Both the position numbers and the translations under genes were made by a program. DNA of 64,000 nucleotides, from positions 558,001 to 622,000 of the forward strand of contig NC_089559.1 in the NCBI RefSeq assembly GCF_040115645.1, given 5' to 3'. Under the pieces are notes generated by a model. It had not been told where the DNA came from, searched no databases, and worked only from the letters and a program-made list of their open reading frames with translations. Shown here one piece after another: positions 35,704-46,866 of the stretch; the first letter of the stretch is position 1; the number at the start of each line of letters is the position of its first letter. Source of the DNA: Euwallacea fornicatus. Its lineage: Eukaryota > Arthropoda > Insecta > Coleoptera > Curculionidae.

Positions 35704-36591
35704 TGGGAGATGAAGCGCCTGCGCACTTGTGATCACATAAACTTTTTTTTTTATATTTTGAGCTGGGCAATCGCCCCGTGAAATATTTTAGGATACCTAA
35801 GAAATGCCCTGTAGGTTAAATTACATTTTGTTTCTTACCGTTTGGACAATCTGCATGGAGCTCACTTTACGTGGGACATCTCGTATATATACATATATAT
35901 ATATTTTTAATATAAATGAAACGTTGCTAAATAGTATGCTATTCTGGCTTTTCCATAGACACACACACACACACGCACACAAATGAACAAAAATCCAATT
36001 AGACTAATTTCCTGAAAGGGTCACTTTGAATTTCCAATATCCTAGTGGCTAATCCAGGACTTGGACGCCTCCAAAAGCAAATTTAATTTTCATATATATA
36101 AAATTATTTAATCCTGGCTTATAGCCTCGAGAGCCGACGCTATAATACCCGAAGGATTAAATTCCATTTCGTTTTCTGGTACATTTAAATGGCAAGTGCA
36201 ACCACCCGCAAAGGGTAGAAATCCACCCCGACCCGCGGCATGTATAACAAACATTTCCTAATACAGTTATGCATATAAAATATTAGTGCAAAAATAATTT
36301 AAGGACATCACTCATGACGGGGAGATGGAGCTTAATGCGTTTTAGCTGCGCCTGTGGGCGGATCATAAGAAAACTGGCGGAAATATTTCATGGCACTTGA
36401 CAGGTGAGAAGCAACTTTAAAAGCCATTAAATTCGAGGAAGCAAAATGCAAAGGTTGAAAGGATATTATACGAGACTGCAGAATGCAGGTTAAAGTATTC
36501 ATTTTGCGACTTCGAGGGCAACAAACCCCCAATAACCCCCACATAGGGGCATTTTAGGGGAGAGAGTTTGCGTGGGGCCCAGCCCTGAACA
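35704..36591. other. Intronic stretch with microsatellites
   Basis: A TA-rich tract lies at about 35884-35906 and an (AC)n tract at about 35959-35981. No gene is recognisable. Confidence 0.5.
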
Positions 36592-37970
36592 TCCTGCGTG
36601 TCATAGAAAAGACAACACCCCCCGTAAAAATGGTTTTATTTAAACAGCTTGTGGGACGCATGCGCGGGAGCACAGAAAACGATCAAATTTCCAGCCATAT
36701 TTCTCAATGTGTTTACGAGATATCAGGAATTTTAGTGTTTTTTTTTACTGTAAAAATTGCGATAAAATATCAACAATGCGACTGCAAAATATCATTTAAT
36801 GGTGCGAAAACGTGCCTAGACGCAGCACGCAGCGAAATTTACATCAATTGAGCAAGTTTGAGGGAGGCCGAATGGTGTGAGTCTACAAGAGGTTGGTCAG
36901 TCATCTAGGAAAATCGCCACTAGATTAAACCGTAGTAGAAACACCCTAGTGAGATGTTGCCGGGCATGGTTCCAAGACTAGCAAACAAGCAGAAGAAGAA
37001 TGGAGAAGAAGAGAAGGCAGAGAAGAAGAAGAACTGGACGATCCCGAAGAACTGCAGAACACCAAGATGGCCGCCTTCGAATTATGGTCTTGAGAGACCG
37101 GTTCGTTTCGTTACGGACGCTGATGGTTTGATGACTGTGGAAGACCCATTGAGATACGAACCGTTTATCACCGGATAAGAAGTTTCGAACTGATTTCCTA
37201 CCCTCCCCATCTTGTGTGAGTCCTCACCTTAAATCATCACCAAAATCGACTGCAGTGGTGGATACAATGGAATCTGGAATGGGGTAACATTATGTTTAGT
37301 TACGAATTGGGGTTGGGTGTGCGTGATGGTCGGGCAAGAATACAACGAAGAGGGGGTGAAATACTGGATCCTCGATTTACAATATAGAGACATGTGCATT
37401 AGACTGTTGATTTGGGATGATGTTGCATATGGTAGCAGGTCACCTCAGCTTTTCACTAGAGGCAGTATGACTGCCCAACGATGCTTCCAAGAAGTCCTGG
37501 AACATCGTCTCGTGTCTCACCTGGAAACCCTTGTTGATCGAGTTTTCCAGCAAGACAATGCACGACCACATGTGACTAGAGTGACTATGGACTCCTTCCG
37601 ACGAAACGAAATCAATTTGCCACCTTGGCCGCGTCGATCTCCAGACCTCTCACCGATTGAACATGTGTGGAGCATTGTAGATAGAAGGTTGCATAATTTA
37701 CCCCATCATCCACAAACCCTGGCAGCGCCATGTCATGCTGTCCAGTTAGCTTAGAATGAGATCCCCAAGAGGACATCAATCACCTCTTTAAATCCATGTC
37801 TAGACGTGTACAGGAACGTATAAGACACCGCGGGGGACCGACAAATTTTTTTGTTTTTTAACAATTAAATTTGTTAAGTTTTTTTTTTTTTTTAATAAAG
37901 TATTCGTTAACGAACATTATTTAAATGAAACCATTTCTACGGGGTGTTCTCTTTTCTATGCCACGCAGTA
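36592..37970 (+). mobile_element. Tc1-like transposon, copy B
   Basis: The right end in reverse complement reads TACTGCGTGGCATAGAAAAG and the left reads CCTGCGTGTCATAGAAAAGA, both leading into 'ACACCCC..GTA.AAATGGTTT'. It belongs to the same family and orientation as 20604-21768, but is about 215 bp longer because it retains the middle of the transposase. The + strand coding remnant runs from 'LHQLSKFEGGRMV' (near 36840) to 'HRGGPTNFF' (near 37850), with several frameshifts and stops. The first catalytic site reads 'MFSYE' at 37292-37306, so the Asp has become Tyr. The second Asp ('VFQQDNARPH') and the Glu ('SPDLSPIEHVW') are intact with 34 residues between them. Confidence 0.88.
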
Positions 37971-37999
37971 TAAATTAAATTTATCATTCTTAAATATCA

Positions 38000-38859
38000 T
38001 CCCCTATTCTTGACGTTACCCGGGCGATGTAAAGGGTTTTTTTTCGGGGGCATAAATCCGTTTTATTACTGCTTTATCTTGGTGATATCTCTCGAAATAT
38101 ATCCGGCGTTTGGAATGTAGCATTTTGGCTAATAAGTAGAATTATGGCCCTTTTATAGTAATGGAATAACGTTAACGCGTTAACAAGATTTATGCCCGGC
38201 AGTAAAATTGTTCCGCAAAGTATTACACAGACGAGTCCCAATTCAATGGGGAGAATTAATGTGTTTTGGAACCACCGAACTACCATGGGGACAAGTGAGA
38301 TATTTATTGGGGGAATTTCGGTCCAATTGTTGCCATACGAGACACGCTTGTAAATTCCCCCCATAAGGCCAAAGATGGCAAAGTGTCTAAACATGTTTGG
38401 TTTTTCCATTACCGCAATTCTCGCTGTAGGAGCCAGAATAAAAATCCTTCCACGTGATCCACAGACATCGTGTTCGGACCCGTTTTGATCGCGCAGATAA
38501 CGCAAGAGAACGCTCATCAAGGAGCTTCAGTGTATTCAGGCAGGGCCGCCCTTCCTGAGGGGGCCAGCACAACAACGCTAAATGGCGGCTTGGGAAGATG
38601 TGACCAGTAGAGCCATGAAAAAGGAAGTGAGTGAGATCTGTCGTGATGACAGCAATGTTGGGAAAGGGAGTGTATACATCAGAAATAAGTACTTTAACTT
38701 TAACTAGGGGTAGGGCTTTTCAAGGGCAACAGATCTCCTTGATACTTTTTTTTCGATCACCCCTCGTTATCAAGATAAAAGTAAAAATGGTATTGGACAA
38801 ATTTCATTACGCGAAAAAGAGGACACATTGAGCAAACAGAAAATTTCAAACTTGTTTCA
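38000..38859. other. Intronic stretch, nothing recognised
   Basis: A 148-codon - strand frame (38074-38520) is open but resembles no family, and its composition gives no support. I see no other feature. Confidence 0.35.
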
Positions 38860-38866
38860 TTCATAA

Positions 38867-39320
38867 AAGATGCTCGAAATAACCATCATTGTTTTCAAAG
38901 CAACGCTGCAACCTCCGACGAAATGATTCTTCAACTCTTTGCGACATTACTCAGCTACTTCGAAGCGATATAGCAACATTTCCTACACGTTCTTCCAACT
39001 GTTCGTTTATGTTCACCCGAGTAGCATAAACTACACTTTTCGTGTACCCCCAGGGAAAAAAGTCACGCGAGTTTAGATCCGGAGATCTTACGGGCCAGTT
39101 CATAGGACCATTTTGTCTTATCCATCGTCTAGGAAAATTTTCGTTTGGCCAATTTCGCACTGCTCGTTAGTCGTGGTAGGACGCCCCGTCCTGGAGAAAC
39201 CACTGGCTCGAATGTCCAATAACAAATTTTCCAATAAATCTAATAATTGTAAAAATTTTTGCCTATTTATCGGTCTAGGTATTGCGTGAAAATCAGGCGA
39301 TTTACGAGTTCTGCTCACAC
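38867..39320 (-). pseudogene. DD41D-type transposase remnant
   Basis: On the - strand 'INRQKFLQLLDLLENLLLDI' precedes the second catalytic block 'FLQDGASYHD' in another frame. Then come 'FPRRWIRQNGPMNWP' and 'SPDLNSRDFFPWGYTKSVVY', and a C-terminus 'CFENNDGYFEHLL' ending at 38867. Counting across the small breaks gives 41 residues between the second and third Asp. The first Asp and the N-terminus were not found with confidence. A terminal-repeat-like 'ACACCCTGTA' lies at 39717-39727. Confidence 0.7.
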
Positions 39321-39720
39321 ATTAATTCCAAATCTTTCCTGGAAATGGTTTGTTGGGACAATATACAGGTTTTCCTCTGCCCGGATATGCTTATCGATTT
39401 TAAAATGCTAATTTTCCTAGTGGCGTAGAAATTAGGGGCAAAAAAATCTCGCGCAACCCTAAAATTTCCGCCTCTGGCGTGTGGAAAAAATTGAAGTAGC
39501 GCTCGAAACGTAGCTAATATCAATGAAAATAGGTGGACAAAATGTGAATTCTGTATCTCAAACGATTCCTGAGGCATCGCCAAGAAACTGGAAAAAAGCT
39601 CTTTTGACATTCCCTATATCGAAAACGCTGAGTTCGCGGATCCGTGCCAATGGAAACTCTTTTTCTTACCACGAGAAGGAAGAATCACACCTTCTATATT
39701 CCTACGCATGCTTTAAAACA

Positions 39721-39734
39721 CCCTGTATACAGGG
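39721..39734. repeat. Perfect palindrome CCCTGTATACAGGG at a junction of two element ends
   Basis: The 14-bp palindrome equals two mariner-superfamily termini (CAGGG) placed tail to tail and sharing the TATA between them. To the left lies the DD41D remnant. To the right a mariner transposase starts about 90 bp away. Confidence 0.7.
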
Positions 39735-39820
39735 AGACTTTTTGTTAAAAATTTGCCCATATTGCAAAGACGCAATTTAAAAAAGCTCAGGCCTAAAGCT
39801 TGAGAGTGCTACGTTGATTT

Positions 39821-40906
39821 ATGTTAGTTTTGGAGCCGTTTTTAGAGAACGCTTTTAGAGAATTTGTGAACGTAGCTATAATTGGTCATCGAGATGTAAT
39901 TCAGTATTTCCGTTTGAAAGGTTTTAGTCCATCCAACATCAAAGCGGAGTTAGATTCTACTCTGGGGAAATCTGGTCGTTCGTTAACAACTCTAAAATAT
40001 TGAGTGAAAGAGTGCAAACGCACCCGTGCGGGCTGTGAAGACGCACCCCGGAGTCGTCGTCCTGATGACACTCTAGATCCGACCTATCTGGAAATTTTGA
40101 TGAAAATTCATAAAAATTTACTGGGAAACCGCCGGTTAAAATTGTGTCAGTTAGCAGAGACGAAATGCATATCAAAAAGTACTTTACATCATATTTTGAG
40201 GGGCTACGAGAACGGTGGGCACAAGATGGGTGCGGCGATTAGTCACAATTAAACAAAAACAGCGCAGTGGGGATGTTTCAAGGGAATGTTCAGCGAAGTT
40301 TCGCAACAATAAAGCCGAGTTTTCGACTCGATTCATAGCCATGGATGAAACATTGGTCCATCATTTCGCACCCGAGACGAAAGGACAGTCGAAACAATGG
40401 ACTCAAAGGGCAGAATCGGTTCCAAAGAAGGCGAAAATCGTTTCGTCTGCAGGAAAGGGAACGGCGTCGGGTTTTTAAGGTGCACGTGGTTTAATTTTTA
40501 ATTACAATTTCCCTAAAGGAATAACGATAAAGGGGGATTATTGTACAAATTTATCGCAGTGCTTGAGCGAAGGAATAGGAAAAAAGCGACCGGATTTGGC
40601 GAAAAAGAAGGTCTTGTATCATCAAGACAAAGCGCCAGTCCACACTTCCGTGATCCCGATAGCCGAAATCAATCAACTGTGTTCCGAACTTCTTCCTCGC
40701 CCACCCTATTCGCCAGATTTAGCTCCCTCAGATTATTTTCTATTTCCAAACGTAAAAAGAGATTTGTCGATAATGAAGAGGTGGTGTCCGCGGCTAATGC
40801 CCGTTTTGAAACATTCGAAATTCCTTATCACAAATAAGGTGTAGAGGCCGTAGGACATCGCTGGGAAAATTGTGTCAATCTCAAAGGAGACCACGTTGAG
40901 AAATAA
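39821..40906 (+). pseudogene. Mariner DD34D transposase pseudogene, nearly full length
   Basis: The frame opens at an ATG and soon reads 'DVIQYFRLKGFSPSNIKAEL' (first HTH), then 'SLTTLKY', a stop, 'DAPRSRRPDD' and 'CQLAETKCISKSTLHHIL' (second HTH). The first catalytic block is 'FIAMDETLVHHFAPETKGQS' near 40340. The second is 'VLYHQDKAPVHTS' and the third 'PPYSPDLAPSDYFLFPNV', with 34 residues between the two Asp (DD34D). The end 'HRWENCVNLKGDHVEK' and its TAA at 40904-40906 match the mariner C-terminus. The reading frame is broken by a few stops and frameshifts. The three catalytic Asp remain. I could not locate terminal repeats. Confidence 0.88.
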
Positions 40907-41639
40907 TGTAATATTTTCCATTTGTTTTTTCTTTAAGTGTCGAGCACTCTTGGGACCATCTTCGTATGTCCCCGAAGGAGAAAAATGCGGTCTTAATCAC
41001 GAAAACGGAAGGAAGTACGTTACGTGGCTAAAGCCTTAGTCTAGTCAAAAAATTCAGTGTCTAGGGCAATGAAAACATTGTAAAAATTGTCGATAAACAC
41101 GTAACAAAGGAAACACTGGGGCGACAACAAAGATCAACGGGCATGCAGCCGAGAGAAATCGATAAAAATAAATTCGATATATGTAAAAAAAAATAATCTC
41201 ACAAAGGGGGTATTTTTAGGGGCTGGAAGCAACCTCGAAGCAACGGTCGCATTTAGCAGGGTAAATCGTTCAGCAGCTCGAGTCATTTTGCTCCGAAACT
41301 CAATCGGTTGCTAAATCGTTGAATAACTGTTGTCTGTGTTGGATACGGCCAATAACTGAAACGTGGAAATTCAAAAAGGGCCTGAATGTCACGTGGATCA
41401 AATTCCATAAATTATTTGCAAAAGGGTCCATGTGACAAGCTAATACTATAAAAAATGGTTTATATGCCTCACGCTTTACGCAGCTATCAAATCGTGAAGT
41501 CAAATTTGAGTGGGGTCCAAGATCGTGTGAGTCTTGTTTGTTGGAGGGGTCCAAGTGGCAAGATATCTACATTGTTTACAGCATTTAGAACGGATGGTAA
41601 TGTTCCGGCGGGAACTGTGAAGGCGAAAAAATGGAAAAA

Positions 41640-42300
41640 AATTCAAATTTTCATAAACAAAGGGCTGCGGCAATGTGGAGTGACAACCGCACGGGGCGAG
41701 ACGAGGGCGGGATTATTTTGATGTTACTCGTTTGTGTAGTCGTCAAAGGCATTTACGAAAAAGTGGAACAGAAGTCCGTCGTAAGTGGTCATTCGTTTCC
41801 TACCTGCGACAGGGACTTTGTCCAGATACAAAAAAGACAACGTGTTAGAAAAAACTGCATCCCTGATAGTGTGGGGGGATGATTGGAGAGGCGCAGCGTG
41901 AGAGACCTCTCAATTTAATCCACATGCTCAGAAACGATTTTAAAAATGTTCAAGACGTGGCAGAGGACTATTTTAACGCTATTAAGGTGAAAATTTCCTA
42001 AGTGGCTTGGATAAGAATTGAACAGGGACAAGCGAATTTGATAAAAACCAAGAAGACCTTTCCTGATTCGGAGGAATGGGCATTCGCAATGTCCTGATGG
42101 AGGGAAAAAGGTTAACTGACCTTTCACAAGAGCAGATAGCCGAACTCGATTGCGCTAATCGTGCTTCAGCTGAAAAGCTAAAAAAATCTGAAAGACATGA
42201 TAGAGTATATTCCTTTAAAACAGCCACCTTTTTGTGAGGATCTCATAGAGATAAATGAACGGAAGTAAAAGGTTCCTTTGGACGTAGACTCTTTTTAAGG
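41640..42300 (+). pseudogene. Possible DUF7869-type pseudogene
   Basis: The + frame at 41631-41882 reads 'AAMWSDNRTGRDEGGIILML' and then 'KSVVSGHSFPTCDRDF' and 'IQKRQR'. This resembles the block 'C.GQNKN...' followed by '..GHS..P.DR.F..IEK' seen in insect proteins I know as DUF7869. Downstream, 'LTDLSQEQIAELD' near 42110 may belong to the same remnant. Stops interrupt it. AATAAA occurs at 42425. The recognition rests on memory of the motif only. Confidence 0.4.
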
Positions 42301-42661
42301 ATTCCGATATATATAGCACTTAAAACCTTCTAGAGTCTACAACGTTTAGGCCAATTTCGTCTCTGGCGCATATTTTCAGAATGTGTAGAGTATACTTGTT
42401 TCACGTAACTGTAACTTAACTGTTCAATAAAAAATATTTTGGAAAAATCTTGTGGCTTATTTTCAGTTTTAGACGCGTACTAAGTAACATCTTAGTTCAA
42501 CATTTTTGATATTTGGACAGTTTTGAACTTCCATGCTTCGATTGCAAAAATATACTTGATGAACACGTCATCACGGACATATTTCGTGCAGCGATGGCAC
42601 TCTGCAAAACAATGAGAAAAATGCGAACACACGCATGGTCACAAACGCGCCATTATCGATA

Positions 42662-43082
42662 TACAGGGTGGCAAAGTTTAACTTCCCTCGCATCGTAGCA
42701 GGACATTTTCAACAATTATTATAATTTTGTTTTCGCTCAAATTTACTTTTATTTTAAGAAAGCTGAATTTTTTGTTTACTGAAATGTTTTTGCGAGTTTT
42801 GCTGAAGGTGCGAAAATATCGCAGGAGACGGAAAGGCGAATGAACCAAAGGAGAAATTGAAAATTGGTATCAGATTTCGTGCAGAGCGTTTTAAAAAATT
42901 TAAAGCTTCAAATAATGCATGACCAAAGAAAGCATGGCGCCCTGTATACAGCTACCAAGGATTTACGTGTTGTCGCAAAGCGTATTAAGGAAAATCGTTG
43001 TACGAAGTTTCAAAAATTTAACGCACAATTTGCGTGAGAAAAGCGCTAAATACGAAGACGAATGTGGAGCTTTGCCACTTCG
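42662..43082 (+). mobile_element. MITE-like element, repeat family A copy 3
   Basis: The left end TACAGGGTGGCAAAGTTTAA and the right end in reverse complement, 'GAAGTGGCAAAGCTCCACATT', suggest short inverted repeats. The right 240 bp align with the family A copies at 3225-3514 and 28370-28640, sharing 'CGCCCTGTATACAGCTACC', 'CGTTGTACGAAGTTTCAAAA' and 'AATGTGGAGCTTTGCC'. This copy supplies the likely left end of the family. It is noncoding. Confidence 0.6.
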
Positions 43083-43269
43083 TGCGCCTTGACCATGCAT
43101 GGTCAGTTAGCATTTCTGCAGAGTATTAACGTCCCCTTAAATGCATCCATGACATGTCCCTACGTACGTGTGCGCTAGGCAAGTCGGAAGATCCCAACCA
43201 AGCAAGAATTCCACGTCGAAAGGGCGCAGATTAAACTGCAAGTAGACTAACCTTTTTTTTTTTTTTAAA

Positions 43270-43504
43270 TTGACCATCAGATTATTTTTCACGTACTTCT
43301 GGTTTCTTTTTACGTGTCCGTAGTTTATTTCAGCGTCCCTTAGATTATTTATCACTTGACCGTAGTTCATTTTTTACGTGCCCTCAAATTGTTTTTTACG
43401 CGTTCGTTGTTTAGTTCCGCGCGTCAGTAATTTCCCCGTCTCGTGCCTATAGCGTTTTTTACGTGCGCCCGGTTTGTTTACCATACGGTCGTAATTAATT
43501 CATC
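43270..43504. repeat. Degenerate minisatellite, ~11 units of 19-24 bp
   Basis: The stretch can be cut into about eleven units of mostly 20-22 bp resembling TG.CCGTAGTTTATTTTTTACG. Because the period is close to 21 bp, the - strand is open across much of it and encodes a repeating heptapeptide pattern ('NYGQVIN', 'NYGHVKR', 'KYVKNN'). I read that as a consequence of the period, not as evidence for a gene. Units differ at many positions, so the array is old. Confidence 0.7.
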
Positions 43505-43544
43505 AGGCAGGTAATTAAAAATAATACCAATAATTGAGTGGGTC

Positions 43545-43780
43545 TATACATGGTGCTAGGGAAATAATAAATTTCGCGAATTTAAGCGATAATAAAAAAC
43601 GTTATTTCACACAAGACGTTTACCTGAACAGTGGCTGTATGCGACCGTTTTCCCGGAAAGCAAAAAAAAAACATCTTTCGAGAATTGGCAACGTCGCGTC
43701 GTGTTTATTTCATTTCGATACCTCCGTAAATAGCCGCTTCAACTAGCCATAAATTTTTACTGAGTTTTTTTGGGTGCAAT
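43545..43780 (-). mobile_element. MITE family C, copy 2 (partial, inverted)
   Basis: The end TATACATGGTGCTAGGGAAA matches the terminal repeat of 27228-27886. In reverse complement, 'ATCGAAATGAAATAAACA' and 'GCGACGTTGCCAATTCT' (43682-43723) are identical or nearly so to 27718-27757, and flanking blocks align at lower identity. The other end could not be located beyond about 43780. Confidence 0.75.
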
Positions 43781-43944
43781 AGGTTTCACGGTTAAAATTT
43801 AAACATCACGTGATTCACATTTTAATATTTTGATAGGCCACTCACCTTTAAATTATCGTCGTCATCTCTGATTAGCATAACGTGTCACGTTACACGCTTT
43901 ACACCGCCCGCATCACAATCAAAAACACACATTTGTTATTGTTT

Positions 43945-44620
43945 TCACTGCACTAAATGTTCGTAATGTCCGCCATTTAAGTCCATACAGTCCATATATG
44001 TCCGATGGCGTTTTAACACATTTTCCTGCACACGATGGAAAATTCCGTTTGTCAACCTGGAGGTTTTCCTCCTGAATAGCGATTAGCGTTGAACGGGCCC
44101 GGTCCCTTCGGAATTTTGCAATGCCTCCCCGTGACACGTCACCTCATGGTACTCGCATCAAATGCACATTTTCACGTGGGTACCGTCGATTCCGAATAAA
44201 TTCGTGTACTAATAAAAAGTCTGGTTTAGGCAGCTATCGGATGTTGAGGAATTGCAAAAAATTATCATAACAAAAACAAATTCCGTTTCCTCGGTCGCGA
44301 TCAGTGCGGCGTTGCCGCTTCAGTTGGCTTTCGCCGATTGAATTGCATTGTTAGTTCGCATTCAAATTTTAAATCGCTTTCAGCAATGCTATTGCTGAAT
44401 AATTGCAACTTCTTTCACCGCAAGTCCAACGATCAACATCTTCCAAGCGCGTTTTTCATCATTTTCCTAACACTGTAAGCTCGCCGTAGCCCTTCGGGCA
44501 CCACCTGCAACCTTTTCTCTGAAAACACCACTAGGTCTTCCGTTCCGGTTGCACCGAACTGTTCTGTTCAAAATGACATTCTCAATCGTCGATTCGATAT
44601 TTGCGAAATTTGTTTGCTTA
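43945..44620 (-). pseudogene. Mariner-superfamily transposase remnant, gapped
   Basis: On the - strand near 44560-44500 the frame reads 'RTVRCNRNGRPSGVFREKVA', matching the N-terminal linker with a GRP motif. Near 44050-43945 it reads 'FHRVQENVLKR' and 'LNGGHYEHLV' to a stop, the C-terminus of the superfamily. The middle with the catalytic residues is not recognisable, so it is either deleted or strongly decayed. Confidence 0.6.
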
Positions 44621-46866
44621 ACGTCATTCACGCATATGCGAGTCCGAGGGTTGTGCGAGGAGGTCCCCGCCGAGCGGCCATTTCCTCCGCAGAGAGTGCA
44701 GATTATACTGCAGATAAATTAGCCAATACTTTGTTATTTTTTTAGTAGCTCTTTGTGGCCTTCCAGACATTTCCTGACCGAAAAAGAGCCCTCAAACCTG
44801 CAAATTCACCCCATGAAAGGCCTGGCCCATAAACGATTAAATTAGGGTCCAAATACAGTTATGAACTTCCTATGGAGCCCCTTTTTAACTCGACAGCCCT
44901 CGAAAGGGTCCGGATAAGTAGACCCGCACTTTTGCCGGCTGCGGGCAGGTGTAGTGGAAAAGGGCTGAAGGGGTTATTTATCGGAGTTTTGTTGACAATC
45001 GTCCCTCCAAGATTAAGGTGAATTTAGTGCCGGAATTAGCGCGACCGCTTTAAACGGCCAATTTGTGAGTTTTGCTGTCGCGCTTAAAGAGACGGGGAGC
45101 TTCCTGCCGGGGATTAAACAAAATAACCCTTCTAACCGCACACATTTACCCCTAAAAACTATAATTCATATACACAAGGCACAGCCGAAATAACAATTCC
45201 CCCCATCATCGTCACAATGGTATGTAAATTTAAATGCCATTTTCGAGCAGCCTTTTTCCAGTTTTTAAGGGTAAATCAGGCCCGGGGATGTGTTATGTAT
45301 GGGGGTGATATGAGAACCTTTTGTTGCTGTCGGGACCGGGGTTGAAAGGGAAGTCAGGGAAAAGGCACGCATATTGGATGTGTTCGGCGATAAAAGTGTG
45401 GAAGTTTCCATTAATGAGCCGTCTGTTTTTGCATTTGAAGTCCCCGCTTTTCATGGGCAAGTTTCGTGTTACACATGACGGTTAATTTCCGGCCGCTAAA
45501 TCGTAAATTTTGCAGGAAAATGACCCAGAAAAAACGGATGAAGGAGGGAAATATCCGCCGCTATAACCCCAATTATCCGACTCGTCCGTTCCGCAATAAA
45601 CTTAATAAATCAGCCATGTTTTTCAATTTCTGTTATCGCCCCTGTCAATTAAATTTAATCAGCAGGAATTTCCGCCGGTCGACAGTCCTAATTAACGCGA
45701 ATAATTAAAATCCGATTCAAATATTCGTTAAAGGCTATTTTTAAAGTGCTTGCTAATTAGATCCATTTTCGTTTCTATTTTTTGTTTAAAACATCTTTTT
45801 TGGTTCATGACTCAAACACACACGCCGTGGAAGGTAATTACGAAAGCATACGTCATAGTCACATCTCTCTTTGTAAGAACGTCTGGAATTCTTGTTTCAG
45901 ACTCAAATTGAACTTATTTGAGGAGCAAAGACCGGGGATATATTCTCGAAACCGGTGGACAACTTCTACGATCCAACGACGTCAAAGTGACGTAATTTGT
46001 CGAATTGTTAGCACCTGAAGAATGAGACTGTTGCCGGTTTTGACGTCATTCGGATGCGGAAATGTTTAATTCCTGTTTTGAGAAGATCAAGGATCGGGGG
46101 CTTATTTCTGAAACAAAAACGAGAGGAATGAAATGGGGCATTGCACGTTCGCTTTGTCTCGCGGTTTTTAGATTTTTTGTCAAATTCTGTAGGCCCGCGG
46201 GCCCCACCGAAGACCTCCACTGGCAGGATAAAAGTTTGCGAAGCTATTAAAAATGCGTAGAGTTTACTTGAATTGGAATATCACAGACCAGAGACGTCGC
46301 GATGGAAAGAAGTATACTTATTTTTTGAATATTCGGGCCGTCTTGGTTGCGGCATGGTGGGCCCAGATGTACAGTGAAAAACTCAAATCAAAATTTTCAA
46401 GTCTGCGCCAAGCCGTTCGGACGCCAGAGCCGTCTCTGTGCGGGGGCTAAAACGAGACCCGCCACTTAGCCTTATTTCGAAGTCTTAAGTTTTGACAATT
46501 TTTTTAAATATCGCCCGCCACTGAAAACCCCAATTTTAGGCTTAACATTTAGGTACTAAACACTTCAAAAATTCGCTATTTTCCAATTACAACCACCTGC
46601 TAATTTGATAATAACTCCATGTAAAACGTCAAAAAAAATACGAAATTTTCTGAGTTTCGTGCCTCTGGGAAAACGGGGATTATCCAGATTTGTTTTTCCT
46701 AGACTTCCGTTAAATTTCAATAAAAACTTCCCTCTCACACGATAATGCTCTCACAACTACATGGAGTATGTACTTGGCGCATCAACATATATCGCACTTA
46801 ATGAAGGACTTTATTCGATGTTGTTGTGGAAACATAAAACTTAACGGTATTCCTCCTCCTTTTTAG
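44621..46866. other. Intronic stretch before the PDZ exon
   Basis: No transposon ends or gene were recognised. A segment 45901-45991 has a good acceptor (ATTCTTGTTTCAG) and a GTAATT donor and is open, but its start phase does not fit the exon at 25819 and its protein is unremarkable. Confidence 0.4.

Larger units (their letters stand above)
25962..46866 (+). other. Inferred ~20.9-kb intron filled with transposons
   Basis: If the two phase-compatible exons at 25819-25961 and 46867-47010 are consecutive, the intron between them is 20,905 bp. It starts GTAAGTGA and ends CCTCCTTTTTAG. It holds the elements listed separately: a MITE, family A repeat copies, an R1-type LINE 3' end, a mariner fragment, a DD41D copy, a Tc1 copy, a mariner pseudogene, a DUF7869-like pseudogene, a minisatellite and other transposase scraps. 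An unrecognised small exon inside cannot be excluded. Confidence 0.45.

Noticed and set aside
45901..45991. Open segment with a strong TTTCAG acceptor and GTAATT donor
   Set aside because: Its start phase is incompatible with the exon at 25819, and direct joining of 25961 to 46867 already works.
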